Of a stretch of 64,000 nt of DNA, positions 33,942 to 44,275 are shown piece by piece. Each line of letters opens with the position of its first letter. Positions within the stretch are counted from its first letter, which is position 1. The DNA lies in contig JBAJFG010000336.1 of the NCBI GenBank assembly GCA_037903475.1, forward strand, positions 483,337 to 547,336, in the 5' to 3' direction. The notes below the pieces were generated by a model. It was given only the letters and a program-made list of their open reading frames with translations, did not search any database and was not told the origin of the DNA. Origin of the DNA: Ancylostoma caninum (lineage: Eukaryota > Nematoda > Chromadorea > Rhabditida > Ancylostomatidae). The translations under genes and the position numbers were made by a program.

Positions 33942-36900
33942 TTCAATACGTATGCTTAAGGCATAGCGTTACAAAGGTAATACAAGAGAAGAAAAACAAG
34001 TCAGTGTTCTGTAACATTAAATACGACATTGTTTCCAGAACGTTACATATGACACCAATAACATATCTAATTGAACATCTCTTAGAAATGAAGTCGGTTT
34101 CAAAACATTAGAATGTCTCATACTTGTGTAACATGCGAGCCATACGACGTTTAAATTGGCTTTGCTTCATAACTTTCGTTAGGTCCTTTGTGACATTAAT
34201 GTAGGCATTTCCAGCTCGAAAAGTAAATGACCTAGCTCTAATGCTTGTTCTTGGGTGAGAGAGGATAATCTTTTATGGCTCACCTCTCGTTCGCGAACAT
34301 ATTAGTTTAAAGAAATTTGTCGGCCCATCTACACTCGAGTTATGTAATAATTTGTGGACCATGCATAAGTCAAATACTTTACGCCGGGATTCAAGAGAAG
34401 AAATATTCAATCGTTTGTTTCTAGCCGCTGCTCGAGGAATTTTAGAATAAGAAAACCCTCCTATCCTAACGAGGAGCTTGCGAGTGAAGTTGTTCTGTAC
34501 TTTTTCGATGTCATATATATATCTTTCTTTTTTACGGGGCAAAATACTGTTGTACTTGATTCTACTAGTGGCCGTATATAGGTTTTGTATGCCTTCAAAA
34601 GAATAAGTTCATTTCTGACAGATAAACCTTTAAAAATGTGAAATGTTCGCAAGAGAGCTATCCTGCAACGGTTTTTAATATGTTCTGAGAAGTCAAGTTT
34701 AGTATTGTATTGGAAGCCAAGATCTCTGACTGATTGGACATTAGCAATGGCATCACTTTCAATTAGATATGATTGTGTGGGTAGGTTGGAAGAAGGAGAA
34801 CCTGGTCCTAATCTCATGCAAACTGTTTTGTTCGGAGCCAAGGGGAGTTGCCACTTTTTAGACCAAGATACCATCAGGTCAATAGCCTTTTGGAGACCAA
34901 TCACGTCATCTTGATGTGAGACCACTTTGTATATTTTTATGTCATCGGCATAAATTTTAATTGACACTCCAACACCTTCCAAAATCAGTGGGATATCAGC
35001 AATATAGATGTTGAAAAGAACAGGAGATAGCACACCACCCTGTGGCACACCGCTTTTGACATGCTTCACATCCGAATAGGTACCACCTATTTTCAGCTGG
35101 AATGTTCTTCCACTAAGATAGTGTGCAACCCATTCCATGAGTAGAGGATGGATCTTAAGTATACGTAGCTTAATTACAAGTTTTTCATGGGAAACCCGAT
35201 CAAATGCCTTTGCAAAATCGAAGTAAATGACATCACGACATTGTTTTTCATCTATTGCTTCAGTCCAATCATTAAGCGATTTGAGTAGGTTTGTTTCAAC
35301 TGATCGCCCTCGAACAAATCCATGTTGATGTCGTGTTATAACATTGTTAGCCTGAAGATGGGCTACAATGTGGTCCTTCACAACCTTTTCAAAAAGTCTA
35401 CAAAACAGAGACGTTATACTTACAGGGCGATAATTTCCCGGATCAAAAGCTGGCTCCTTTTTTAGAACAGGAGTTACAAATGAATGTTTCCATCGTTTAG
35501 GTACCTCACTGTGCATAAGCGATTGATTAAATATGTATGCAAGTGGGCCACTGATTACGCATGCAACCCTTTGTATGAAGTACAGGGGCAAAAAATCAGG
35601 AGTAACTGAGGAAGACCTTGGCCACTTTTTCAATAGTTCAAAAATCTTGCTGGAATGAAACCAAGGAGAATTACTCATTTTATTTCTAACATTGAATTCT
35701 AGTCCAGGGCATTCTCCATCATCATCTTGGAATGTTTTAGCAAAGTGATCCGCTAACATATTAGCTTTTTCATATGCTGAAGTTGCTAGCAGTCCTTCAC
35801 TTCGCAAACAACCAACATGAGTTGCTTCTTTAACTTTGGAGTTCAAATATCTATAGAAGCCACGAACATTACCAGATTCAATTATATTCTTCTCTAGGTT
35901 GGCGTTATACTTTTTTAGTTGAACCATGAATTTCCTTGAGAACGTATTATAATCTGACCAATTATTGAGTCTTCGAGCTTCGTAGAACAAACATTCACGG
36001 TGTTCCAACATATTTTGCAAATATTGTGGAAGCGGGGAAGATCTTGTAGACGAAATTAATTTGAGTGGCACAAATTGGTCAATGACTTCGTAAAGGACGG
36101 ACAAGAAGGCCTCGTATTTATCATTTACGTTATCCTCTGAATCAAGTAGCTCTCTCCAATGTATTTGGGCAAGGACGGCACAAATCTCGTCATAGTTGCA
36201 ACCCGAATATAATCTGCGAAAAATTGGAGTAGATTGAATTTCACAACACTGAATTTTGAAAGAAATACTAGCGTGATCACTTTGACCGACCGGTGGCAAA
36301 ATATCCAAGTCGGAAATAAGGGTTTTGCTACTAGAAAATACTAAATCAAGAATACTTTTGCCTCTGGTGAAAGATTCTACGTGTTGAATAAGATTATGAC
36401 AATAAACTAATTCATCTAAGAAGAAGAAATTAGATCAATTGTGAGTTGACCGGTAGTTTGAATTAAGTTCAGGCATATTGAAGTCGCCAACAATTATAGT
36501 GTTGAGCTCACAAGATACTAAATCGCTCATAACCTTGACAAGTTGTTCTGTGCATGTCATACTGCAAGAGGGTGCTCTGTAAACTACAACGAATCTAAAA
36601 CTGGTGCCTTCATAATGTATGTCGGTGCAAAGTATTTCATACGCATGTTCCACAGATTCTGATAAAACAGTAGATAATGAAAGTGATTTCCGTACAAGAA
36701 GCATCACTCCTCCCCCTTTCCTTTTAGAGCGGTCACAGCGTCTAACGTCGTAGTCATAAATCATGTTACCAAGAATAGAAGAAATCAAGTGGCTTGATTT
36801 CAGCCACGTTTCCGAGAAAGCATAAATATCATATCTTTGCCTCAGAGCTATTTCAATGTAATCACTATTTTTTGAAACCGACCTAACATTTGCGTATAAG

Positions 36901-39900
36901 CATTTCAGGATACTACTGTAGAGCCGGGGAGACTTATTCAGTTTCCCTGTTTGGAACGAGGTGAACAAACATCTGCATACGTGGAAGTCTGAGCGGTAAC
37001 ACATGTAGTAGATCTGTGTCGCTGGGGGGCATGGCTAGGCCCAATTCCAGTTGCAGGTGCTTGTTGGTTACGTTCCTCCTTCCTACGCCTTCGCTCTTCT
37101 AGAGTGAGGGACGGTCGAAGATAAATACCCCGCTCGCAGAAGAAGCGGAGACATGGAGCCCTTTTCACTGCTAGTCTTTGGAACATCCTTGCCGGTAACA
37201 CTACTTTAGTCAACCTGTTTATTCCTCGTTGTGGTCTGCCCAGCCTATACATTGATACGGGGTTACATTCTACATTCAGGAAATCAAGGACTTTGCAAAC
37301 ACAGTCAAAATCATAACCTACACGGTCCTTGGTATTCGGGGAATGCAGCTCTGGGATCCCACTAATTACAACTGATCTCAACCTTTCGACGTCATGGAAA
37401 GGCAAGTTAGGTGCGTGAGGATTAGGGAGACACTGTGAATCGGCTACCGTCTCAGAGTGTTTTTCTATAACATCTGGTTCGGTAGGGATGTTATTACGGA
37501 GCATTTCAAGTTCTCCCCTTAATTCCTCATTTTCTTTTCGACACAGGGTCAGCTCATGCGTTATCGCAGCAATCACTTTCTTGACGCATTCTGCTACCCT
37601 CGCCGACTTCGTTATTTCCTGCACCTGGGCTTGAAGGTCTTTCGACAGCGGTAACTCCGGTTGTGCATCTCGAGGTTGTCTGGCGTTCACTCCAGCTTGC
37701 TTTCTTACAGTCTTCATACCGTAAAAATATCAAAGTCACCAATAGAAGTAAATCCACAGATGTGAACGAATTGGCAAAACCAGACAATGCACCTGAGATG
37801 GTGGCAAATCTGATAATATATTTGGCTCACTTGCCACTGTGAGTCGCGTCCAAGCAAACACAGCCGACACACAGGATAGTCCAGATCAGGATAAGTATAG
37901 AACCACAGTTGAGATAAGTGAGTGGTGTTGTCGGTATCAGAGCAATACTTAAACCGACCACCCACAAGAGCAACCACCGAAAGAGTGATCTTCTAGATGA
38001 GGTTGAGAGGAATATCTAAAAATTTTCTTTTCACAACGCTGTCATTCTGTGGTTGGAATCTCCGACCGAAATTTGATAAATTCCGAATAGAATCCAGACA
38101 TCTAAAGGGGTCTAGAATTAGGGGTCCATAGGAATCTAGTGTTACTCACAATTGGTTGGATAATAGCTCAGAGCTGTATGCAGGATTTTCCAGACTTGAG
38201 ACGGGTAAACTCTTAGAGTCTAAAAACATGAAATAGATTCTCTGGGAAATTCCAGATGGATCTACGAACCCTGATTTCTAATCAAAATTTAAACTGTTGA
38301 ACGCTTGAAAAGTGGAGATTGTTTGTTTTAAAGAACCACATACGTATATCTAATACTTTTGTCAATATTCGAGGAATCCATTGGCATAAAAGTTGACCAT
38401 GCATACGTTTTCATTACATTTTTGTTATCTTCGCAAGAGAACTGGTCCTTATGAAATTTTGCGAGCGCTCCTCACAAATGCCATAGAATCTCAGGAAGGT
38501 ATTTTTTAGCTTTGCCATATTTTCAAACGTATGCCCAATTTTATTTTCTATAACAGTCGCTCTTGTGGGTATTACAGCAGTAGCGAATATGCTACATGAA
38601 CATACTTTTCACCGAATTTGCCCAAAATGTGTTCTCGTCAAGTGCGAGAATTGGTCCACTTGGGCTGCGCATAGAGCACCTAAGAATATTTCGGATGCTT
38701 GTCAGAAAATCAAAATAATGGAGACCTCAACGAACATTGTGAGGACCTTCCCTGAAATTCCTGAGTTCTCTTATTAGCAAACTCTCTTCTATGTAAGCTA
38801 TTCAAATTACTGCGTCTCCTATGATTTATTGAGAGCAGTGACATTGCAACAAATTTTCTGGTGAGTTGGACTTAAGATTGTTCCCAAAATCACTCCAATT
38901 CCACCCGATTGAAGGTTTTTTGCAACAGCTTGCACAAATTTTGTGTAATGTGAGGTGGTCTGTAATCTGTTCCACCTGGAGAGAGTAGGAGAAACAGCGC
39001 AAAGAAGGAGAGAGTGGGATAGTGTGCAGAAATTGGAGAGTGTGATGAGAAAAAAAAGGCAGTATACACGATTAATGAACTATCGTCGTATTCGAAACAG
39101 ACTAGAGTAATTTTGCGAAAGGCAAAGAAAACATTGAGGACATTGAGGAGAGGAAGGAGGCCTCAAGTCTCACATTTTTTTTGTCTTCCAAATGAATTCC
39201 TCCAAGCATTCGTATAAACGGTCGAATCCCTTTGCTCTTCTTGTCCTGATCAGATGAAGGAGACGTTCCCTCGTCGCATCCGGGGTGTATTTTGAGTCCG
39301 TGCTTATGCGTATCCTAAACAGTTACGGTTTTCTGAGCCAGCGGAACAAAAGTCTTACATGACATAAACCCAAATAACAGTAAACAAATTTGTGCTAAAG
39401 GGGAAAATTCCACATGCACACCTCATTTTCCTGCGATGTTTCTCCTCTTCGAAAAACATTACAAAGATGGGCTTTTCCAAAAGCCGACTTGTGATTGATA
39501 CGCGATTGGGACCGAACCATGTTATGTGGTGGAATTTTGGCACCGTTGCTAGGATCTGAAATTAGCTACAAGTTTCATTTTGGTCTTGAAGGCTTCACAA
39601 AGTTTGATGAAGCTGGGAAGTCATGCCTCTTGTTCAAGGTCATCCTTGCTCATCTTAGGTGTAGTGATCTCGAAAATTTCGAAGATATGAGGAGCATTTG
39701 TAGCCTCCGATATATCCACAAGACTAGCTGGCATTGTAAGAAGTTGCTGAAAAGGAAAATTGAGCTGATTTTAACGAGGCATACGAACAGGGTAGTAAGC
39801 GCCAACCTTCTTAGTACAGGTTTCTTCAGGGATTCTAGAGTCGGTTCTACGTTTCTCAGCTGGTGGAGTTCTTTCCACTGTCGTTAAGAAGTCTCCAAGG

Positions 39901-42900
39901 GTAACTCTCCTTGAAAGTCGAGACATTATTGGAAGAAAAGGATTTAGAAAGAAATTACTTAATTTACCGAGAATTTTCAGTTGACTCGCAATCGCTGTCC
40001 TCGATAATTTTTTCGGAGTCGTCGGTTTCCTCAGAGTCAGAGTAGTCTTCTTTATCTATCAGAATTCCACGCCTGTTTGCTAAAAAAACAATTATTACCG
40101 GAAGAAAAGCTCGTGCTTCTGCAATTTATGCACTTCACCGCGTACAGTCTCATTGCTCAGAGAGGGCCGGTGATGTGACTTTGTCTGCATTTACGATCTT
40201 ATCATGGTGTCGACCAAGTGATCTAATTTTCACACTTTTTAGATTCCTTCCATTTTATGTGGCAGCACTGCCATTTAGTAAAATCTAATTCCACACGCAT
40301 CCTGCGGTTTTCTCCCATGATGGAACCAGTGCAGTCGTAATTGCAGACAAAGTCACAAAATCGGCCTCCTCTGAAACAACAGACCATAAATGCCACAAGG
40401 TCCAGATATAATAGTCATCCACTGGGTAAAATATGTACAGGGTGGCCGGAAAGTATGGGCGCCTCATTTGGCGCTCTTGATTTTATATTTTCGACTCCTA
40501 TCACGCCTTTTTTTACATATTTTAGAAAAGCCATTAAATCCTCTTTCCTTTGACTCGTAGCTCAATTGGATTTCTTAAGTCATCTGAGCGTGCCCGCACC
40601 GCGAATCCATCGCAACCCTCGTGAAGTTCGGAGAGTCCACTGCAGCAAAAGAAAGAGAACTTTATAACTCTTTTGCAAACAGCGCAGAAGAGAATATCAA
40701 ACTGAAAAGAAAGCCAAGCCATCCTTGATCGGTGAGCACAAGGAGGTTTCTTGCGATCATTTGAAAGAGGAGCACCTGAAGTGGAGGTGTGAACGCGAAA
40801 AATATGGCCAAAATTAGGAGTTTTGCACATTTTTCCGTCTAAGTAATTGTCAAAAAGGAGATTAGACTTTGCCGCGATTGTATGTCCAAGGGTCATGTGT
40901 CATGCCAACACAATTCGTCAGAAAAGGAAAAAAAGAAATTGGTGAGGACTACCTGCGATGCATAGGGGTTTCGTGATGGCAGGATATAAGGCCTGTACCA
41001 AAGCCAAGGAATGCAACTTCTAAAATTCATTGTGAACTGATTTTTCACGTGGTTGCGCAGCTGTTATATTTTCATTCCATTTTCATACGTCTAAAAACGT
41101 GCTAACAACAAAGGAAAAAAAGAGAGGCCGTAAAATGCAACTAGGATTACAACAAAGCAAATTGATGTATGAATTGGACACTGAGTGCCGGACTCTTCTA
41201 GCTAGCCTGTTCAACGAATGCTCTAATAAGTGCGCTTTTCAAGCCCGAATGTCTTATGGTCCGATCCCCTGTTGGTGCCGAGCAAGATATAGCACTTTGA
41301 ACGAGCCCACTAAACCTGATGGGGAGATCAGTACGAGAGCCAGAAGCAGTACCCACATCAGCCGGCTATGATGCCCTTAGCGCCACCAAAGGGTTCATGG
41401 GAGCTTGCCGGGACTTCGACACACGGGTATACCGGCCACCCTCGTGGAACCGGCAAGCCGGGTAACGAGCATTAGGCTCTTCATACGACCTCACCCACCG
41501 AGACAAGCTATAAAGCTTAAACCATATATCTTCACGGACAACAGTAGATCGAATCATACTCTGCCAGGATTAGCATTTCGAATCGTAAAAATCTACAAAG
41601 CAGTAGTTCATTTATGTCAGAGTTGATAGACAGTTCGCTAGAAGCTTCCGGACCAAGTAAGCAACAGATGGATGAAAAAAAAACAATTATGAACACGATG
41701 AATCAAAAATCTCCACAATTGCATAAACAACTACATAATGCATCGATGCTGATGTGTAACAAGAGAAATGCTTTGTATTCAAACCACCAAGTATACTGGA
41801 AAATTGCATAGTAGAACACTAGAAATCTGCAATACGAAGAGTTGCCAACACATCAATTTTCTCTAATTTCCGCCTAAATCGTGGAATTTGGTGCCTGGAG
41901 TGTGCTAGATGGAAGCATTTGCAACCATCTAGCACCTCGTACAAAGAAAGAGTTGAATGCCTTGGTTTTATTCTTTCTACCTATTCGCGTGGGCTGCAAG
42001 GAAATCCAGTTAAACCACCCTCTGCAAGGCCGGAAGATCCAGTATCTGCTTGGCTTCAGCTTAGACTCACCTTTAAAATTTTAAAACTCAGAACCAAGTC
42101 ATTTGAACACTCTTCGATATAGCAGACTTTTAAGCTTAAGAAAGTCTAATCTCTCTCTATAGTTTGGCATTGACTGAGGATAGTCAGGATCAGGTACACA
42201 TCTATAAAACACAATTTTCGTAAAAGCTTGCTGAACCTTCTCTAATCTGATTTGCAGCTTTTTAGTGTAAGGGCTCCATAATTGTGATTCGTACTCCAAA
42301 ATAGGAATGACGTAGGCTTTATAAAGCTTCAAAAACGTGGTGGAGTCGCTGCCTTGGATGTTTCTACAGATTGCAAAAAGAGCAGCAAAGTCTTTCCGTA
42401 CAACTATGTTTATATGAGATTCGAACTTGAGCTCATTATTGAGATAGAAGCCTAAGTCACGAACTTCATGGAGAGTGTTTAGAGTAGAGTTATTGACACT
42501 GTAGTCAGCACCATTCAATCTCCCTACATGAAATATGGAGGTCTTTGCAAGATTTACTGGTAAGTTCCAGGTGTCAGCCCACTCCATCATGTTAGAGATA
42601 GAGCGCGTTAAAGCCAGGGATGCCTGATCTTTACTTTCTCTGCTATACGTGGCATAAATCTTGATATCGTCGGCATACATTTTGACCTTAACTTATAATG
42701 GCAAAAATAAAATATTTGTAGCCAGAAATAGAGAGGTGACGTTTTATGTGAAGCCCATACTTCTCGGCCACCCTGTATAGTAAAGAAATACTTTTGCTAT
42801 CTTCTCTGTCACCTTTTAGCAAGGATTTTGCCCACCGCACTGACTTTGTTTTGATTTCTTCGTCGAGCAAGCGGTGGAAGTAGTTGGTGTGGTGATACTG

Positions 42901-44275
42901 TAGTGGAGCCTTGCCGGTTCGGGCTCCTCCTTGTCGAGATTCCTTCTTTCCCTGAGTTGTCCATTGAAGTATTTGAGCTAAATAACGGCAGTGTTACTTG
43001 TTAATACATGAACCGAATACAGTTTCGGTTTCAAACAAATTCGAACCGGTTTCCTTCTTCCTCCTGCCGACACAGTCATTATGGTGTCATCGTCGATGAC
43101 GCTCACACTGTTGATCGCATCAGCTCCAGAGCTACCTGCAAAAACTAAAGAGCAGTCAAAATTTGTAGAATAACTTAAATTAGAACAGCTACATAAATCA
43201 TGTGGTTTCTCACTAAATTAGAGCTCATCCTTAAACATAATTCCATATCCTCCTTCATTTACTGCAATACTATTATCATGGTCATTTGCCTCTCATCAAT
43301 CTACGACCACTGTTATATTTCTCACTGTTTGGCAACTTCCTTGGTAACTACTGATGAAAGGGTCGTAGACCCGGAGGCACCAAGGAAGCCACACTACCGG
43401 TCCAGTTCTTAGCCCCGAAACCGGAAGTGTAGAAAAAGTTCTTGAATACCTCTATTAGGATTAGATCTCTTGGATCACTCCTATGTTCTGATTGCACAAC
43501 ATCTTGGAATCTATTAGAACCTATTTAACGTTTATGATAACAGTCTAATTATAAGCACTATGCATTCGATGTTTTAGCTGCTACAACGTTCGAAAACATG
43601 ACATATCTACAGTTCGAGACAAATTTTTGAGCTCAGATGCACCTCGTGTCATCCACCAAAAAACCTGTGAAAAGTGGCAACACTTGCAAAAGAGCGAGTA
43701 TTTAGAAAAGGGAAGGAATACGTTTCATACATATTCAGAAAGTATTCATTTTTTAGTAGTATTTTGAAAAAGCTCACCACTAGAAGGAAGGTCACATCTA
43801 TTTATTACAATTCTTTCAGGTAGGCCCAATTTCTGATTGTTAAGAAGAGCAACGCCGTTTATCTGAAAGGACATTGTCTCCAAAAGTAACTGTAAATATA
43901 GTTGAAATCTATCTGAGCTTACATTATTCCACCTTTCGTGCTTGTTCAGGGAATACGGCACATCCGGACAAAAACCGTCAGTTCGGTCGGCCAGCACCCT
44001 TTTCTGGTGCCTCTAGAAGAGAAGGACTTTTTTGAAGTTAATCTCCACAAAATTTATGTAGTTTACCTTGCTGAGCGTGCTATCGGGGTCGTAGAGTGTT
44101 GTTGTCACAAAGCTTTTGTTGCCTGCGACTTTCCTATGGATATTCCCTCTGCCTGGCCGTGCGCTCCTCAGCACGATTTTGTCGAAACTAAAACGATTTT
44201 GGAGATTACCTTACTGCAGTAATGAACAGAAGAAGCTACTGACTTGTGAAATTCCTCGGGATCGGAGAATGACAT
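30741..44275 (-). CDS. RBR-like (RING-IBR) zinc-finger protein, tandem copy 2
   Basis: Spliced 23-exon gene, 812 aa, closest to copy 1. Exons 5' to 3' on the minus strand: 44244-44275, 44067-44187, 43923-44012, 43778-43862, 43047-43135, 42845-42977, 39968-40079, 39807-39909, 39627-39746, 39422-39555, 39174-39314, 33549-33639, 33363-33452, 33154-33297, 33006-33086, 32670-32766, 32460-32582, 31770-31846, 31528-31698, 31389-31448, 31087-31209, 30889-31022, 30741-30828. Length changes relative to copy 1 are +3 (exon 7) and +6 (exon 19), both in frame. The Cys/His clusters are kept: KCCSC with HDGMMCREC; CPRC, CTCAVCRCSWCYLC and HWPMSC; then LCCVC, GCPVPRC and CDEC. No premature stop was seen. Intron 9 again has a GC donor (GAG then GCATGA). 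Intron 11 houses a full-length CR1-like element and intron 6 the shared mariner. The E3 ligase role is inferred, as for copy 1. Confidence 0.75.
31238..31341. mobile_element. ~104-bp MITE in intron 20 of copy 2
   Basis: Inverted ends GCATCATTGAGAC...CCAGGGT and ACCCTGG...GTCTCGATGATGC. Too short to code. The equivalent introns of copies 1 and 3 lack it. Confidence 0.5.
34273..37004 (-). pseudogene. CR1-like ORF2 (endonuclease and reverse transcriptase), two lesions
   Basis: The N-terminal apurinic-type endonuclease (37004-36435) has YANVRSVSKN, FSETWL, VVVYRAPS and VGDFNMPE. A single TGA at 36435-36437 then interrupts the frame, which continues with LDLVFSSS and QSDHASI. The reverse transcriptase (36308-34461) has LKKEPAFDPGNYRPVSITSL, HGFVRGRS, YFDFAKAFDRVSH, GVPQGGVLSP and YADDIKIYK. 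A one-base shift near 34535 moves the last block (YDIEKVQNNFTRKLL) to another frame, ending near 34270 or beyond. The reading frame is otherwise complete. Confidence 0.85.
36938..37717 (-). CDS. CR1-like ORF1 protein
   Basis: 259 aa. Starts MKTVRKQAG. An N-terminal Leu/Glu-rich coiled-coil stretch (ENEELRGELEMLRNN) precedes an RRM-like region beginning LRSVVISGIPE with a MYRLGRP motif, typical of the nucleic-acid-binding ORF1 of CR1 and Jockey-type elements. It ends in a basic, Arg-rich tail. The stop overlaps the start region of ORF2 by about 67 bases, in another frame. ORF1 looks intact. Confidence 0.75.
   Translation of the reverse strand: MKTVRKQAGVNARQPRDAQPELPLSKDLQAQVQEITKSARVAECVKKVIAAITHELTLCRKENEELRGELEMLRNNIPTEPDVIEKHSETVADSQCLPNPHAPNLPFHDVERLRSVVISGIPELHSPNTKDRVGYDFDCVCKVLDFLNVECNPVSMYRLGRPQRGINRLTKVVLPARMFQRLAVKRAPCLRFFCERGIYLRPSLTLEERRRRKEERNQQAPATGIGPSHAPQRHRSTTCVTAQTSTYADVCSPRSKQGN
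39556..39626 (-). other. GC-AG intron 9 of copy 2
   Basis: Same 71-bp length and GAG|GCATGA donor as copy 1, with a TTTCAG acceptor; phase 0 on both sides. Confidence 0.6.
40438..42775. mobile_element. Tc1/mariner-type element in intron 6 of copy 2, with nested insert
   Basis: Ends AGGGTGGCCGGAAAGTATGG and the complement of CCATACTTCTCGGCCACCCT, flanked by TA. Orthologous to 22760-24327 in copy 1. It is partly deleted inside and carries an extra ~1.6 kb block at about 41081-42695. Confidence 0.7.
41081..42695 (-). mobile_element. CR1/Jockey-like fragment nested in the mariner
   Basis: The minus frame 42680-42099 starts at the catalytic motif (MYADDIKIYATYS) and runs through WADTWNLPVNLAKT, VRDLGFYLNNELKFESHI and YKAYVIPILEYESQLWSPYT, the C-terminal half of a non-LTR reverse transcriptase. 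It is a different family from the element at 34-38 kb. The rest of the block has no clear ORF; 41380-41520 is GC-rich and unassigned. Confidence 0.7.
43245..43545. other. ~300-bp insertion in intron 4 of copy 2
   Basis: Copy 1 reads directly from the GCTCATCCTTAAGCATAA block to AGCACTATGCATT, while copy 2 has about 300 extra bases. I see no inverted ends, tail or coding sequence, so the class is unknown. Confidence 0.4.

Larger units (their letters stand above)
33886..37990 (-). mobile_element. Near-complete CR1-like non-LTR retrotransposon
   Basis: About 4.1 kb in intron 11 of copy 2, absent from copy 1, where the intron reads through near 17450. On the minus strand: a 5' region, ORF1 (37717-36938), ORF2 with endonuclease and reverse transcriptase (37004 to about 34080), and a 3' end of TAAA-type repeats (plus strand TTTA, 33910-33943). 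It may be flanked by a short duplication (GAGTGAT on both sides). Only one stop and one frameshift break ORF2, so it inserted recently. Confidence 0.8.

Noticed and set aside
34705..34914. Plus-strand 69-aa ORF
   Set aside because: It is antisense to CR1-like ORF2.
41380..41520. GC-rich block considered as an rRNA or other structural RNA fragment
   Set aside because: No recognisable rRNA core motif and no consistent folding or boundaries; left unassigned.
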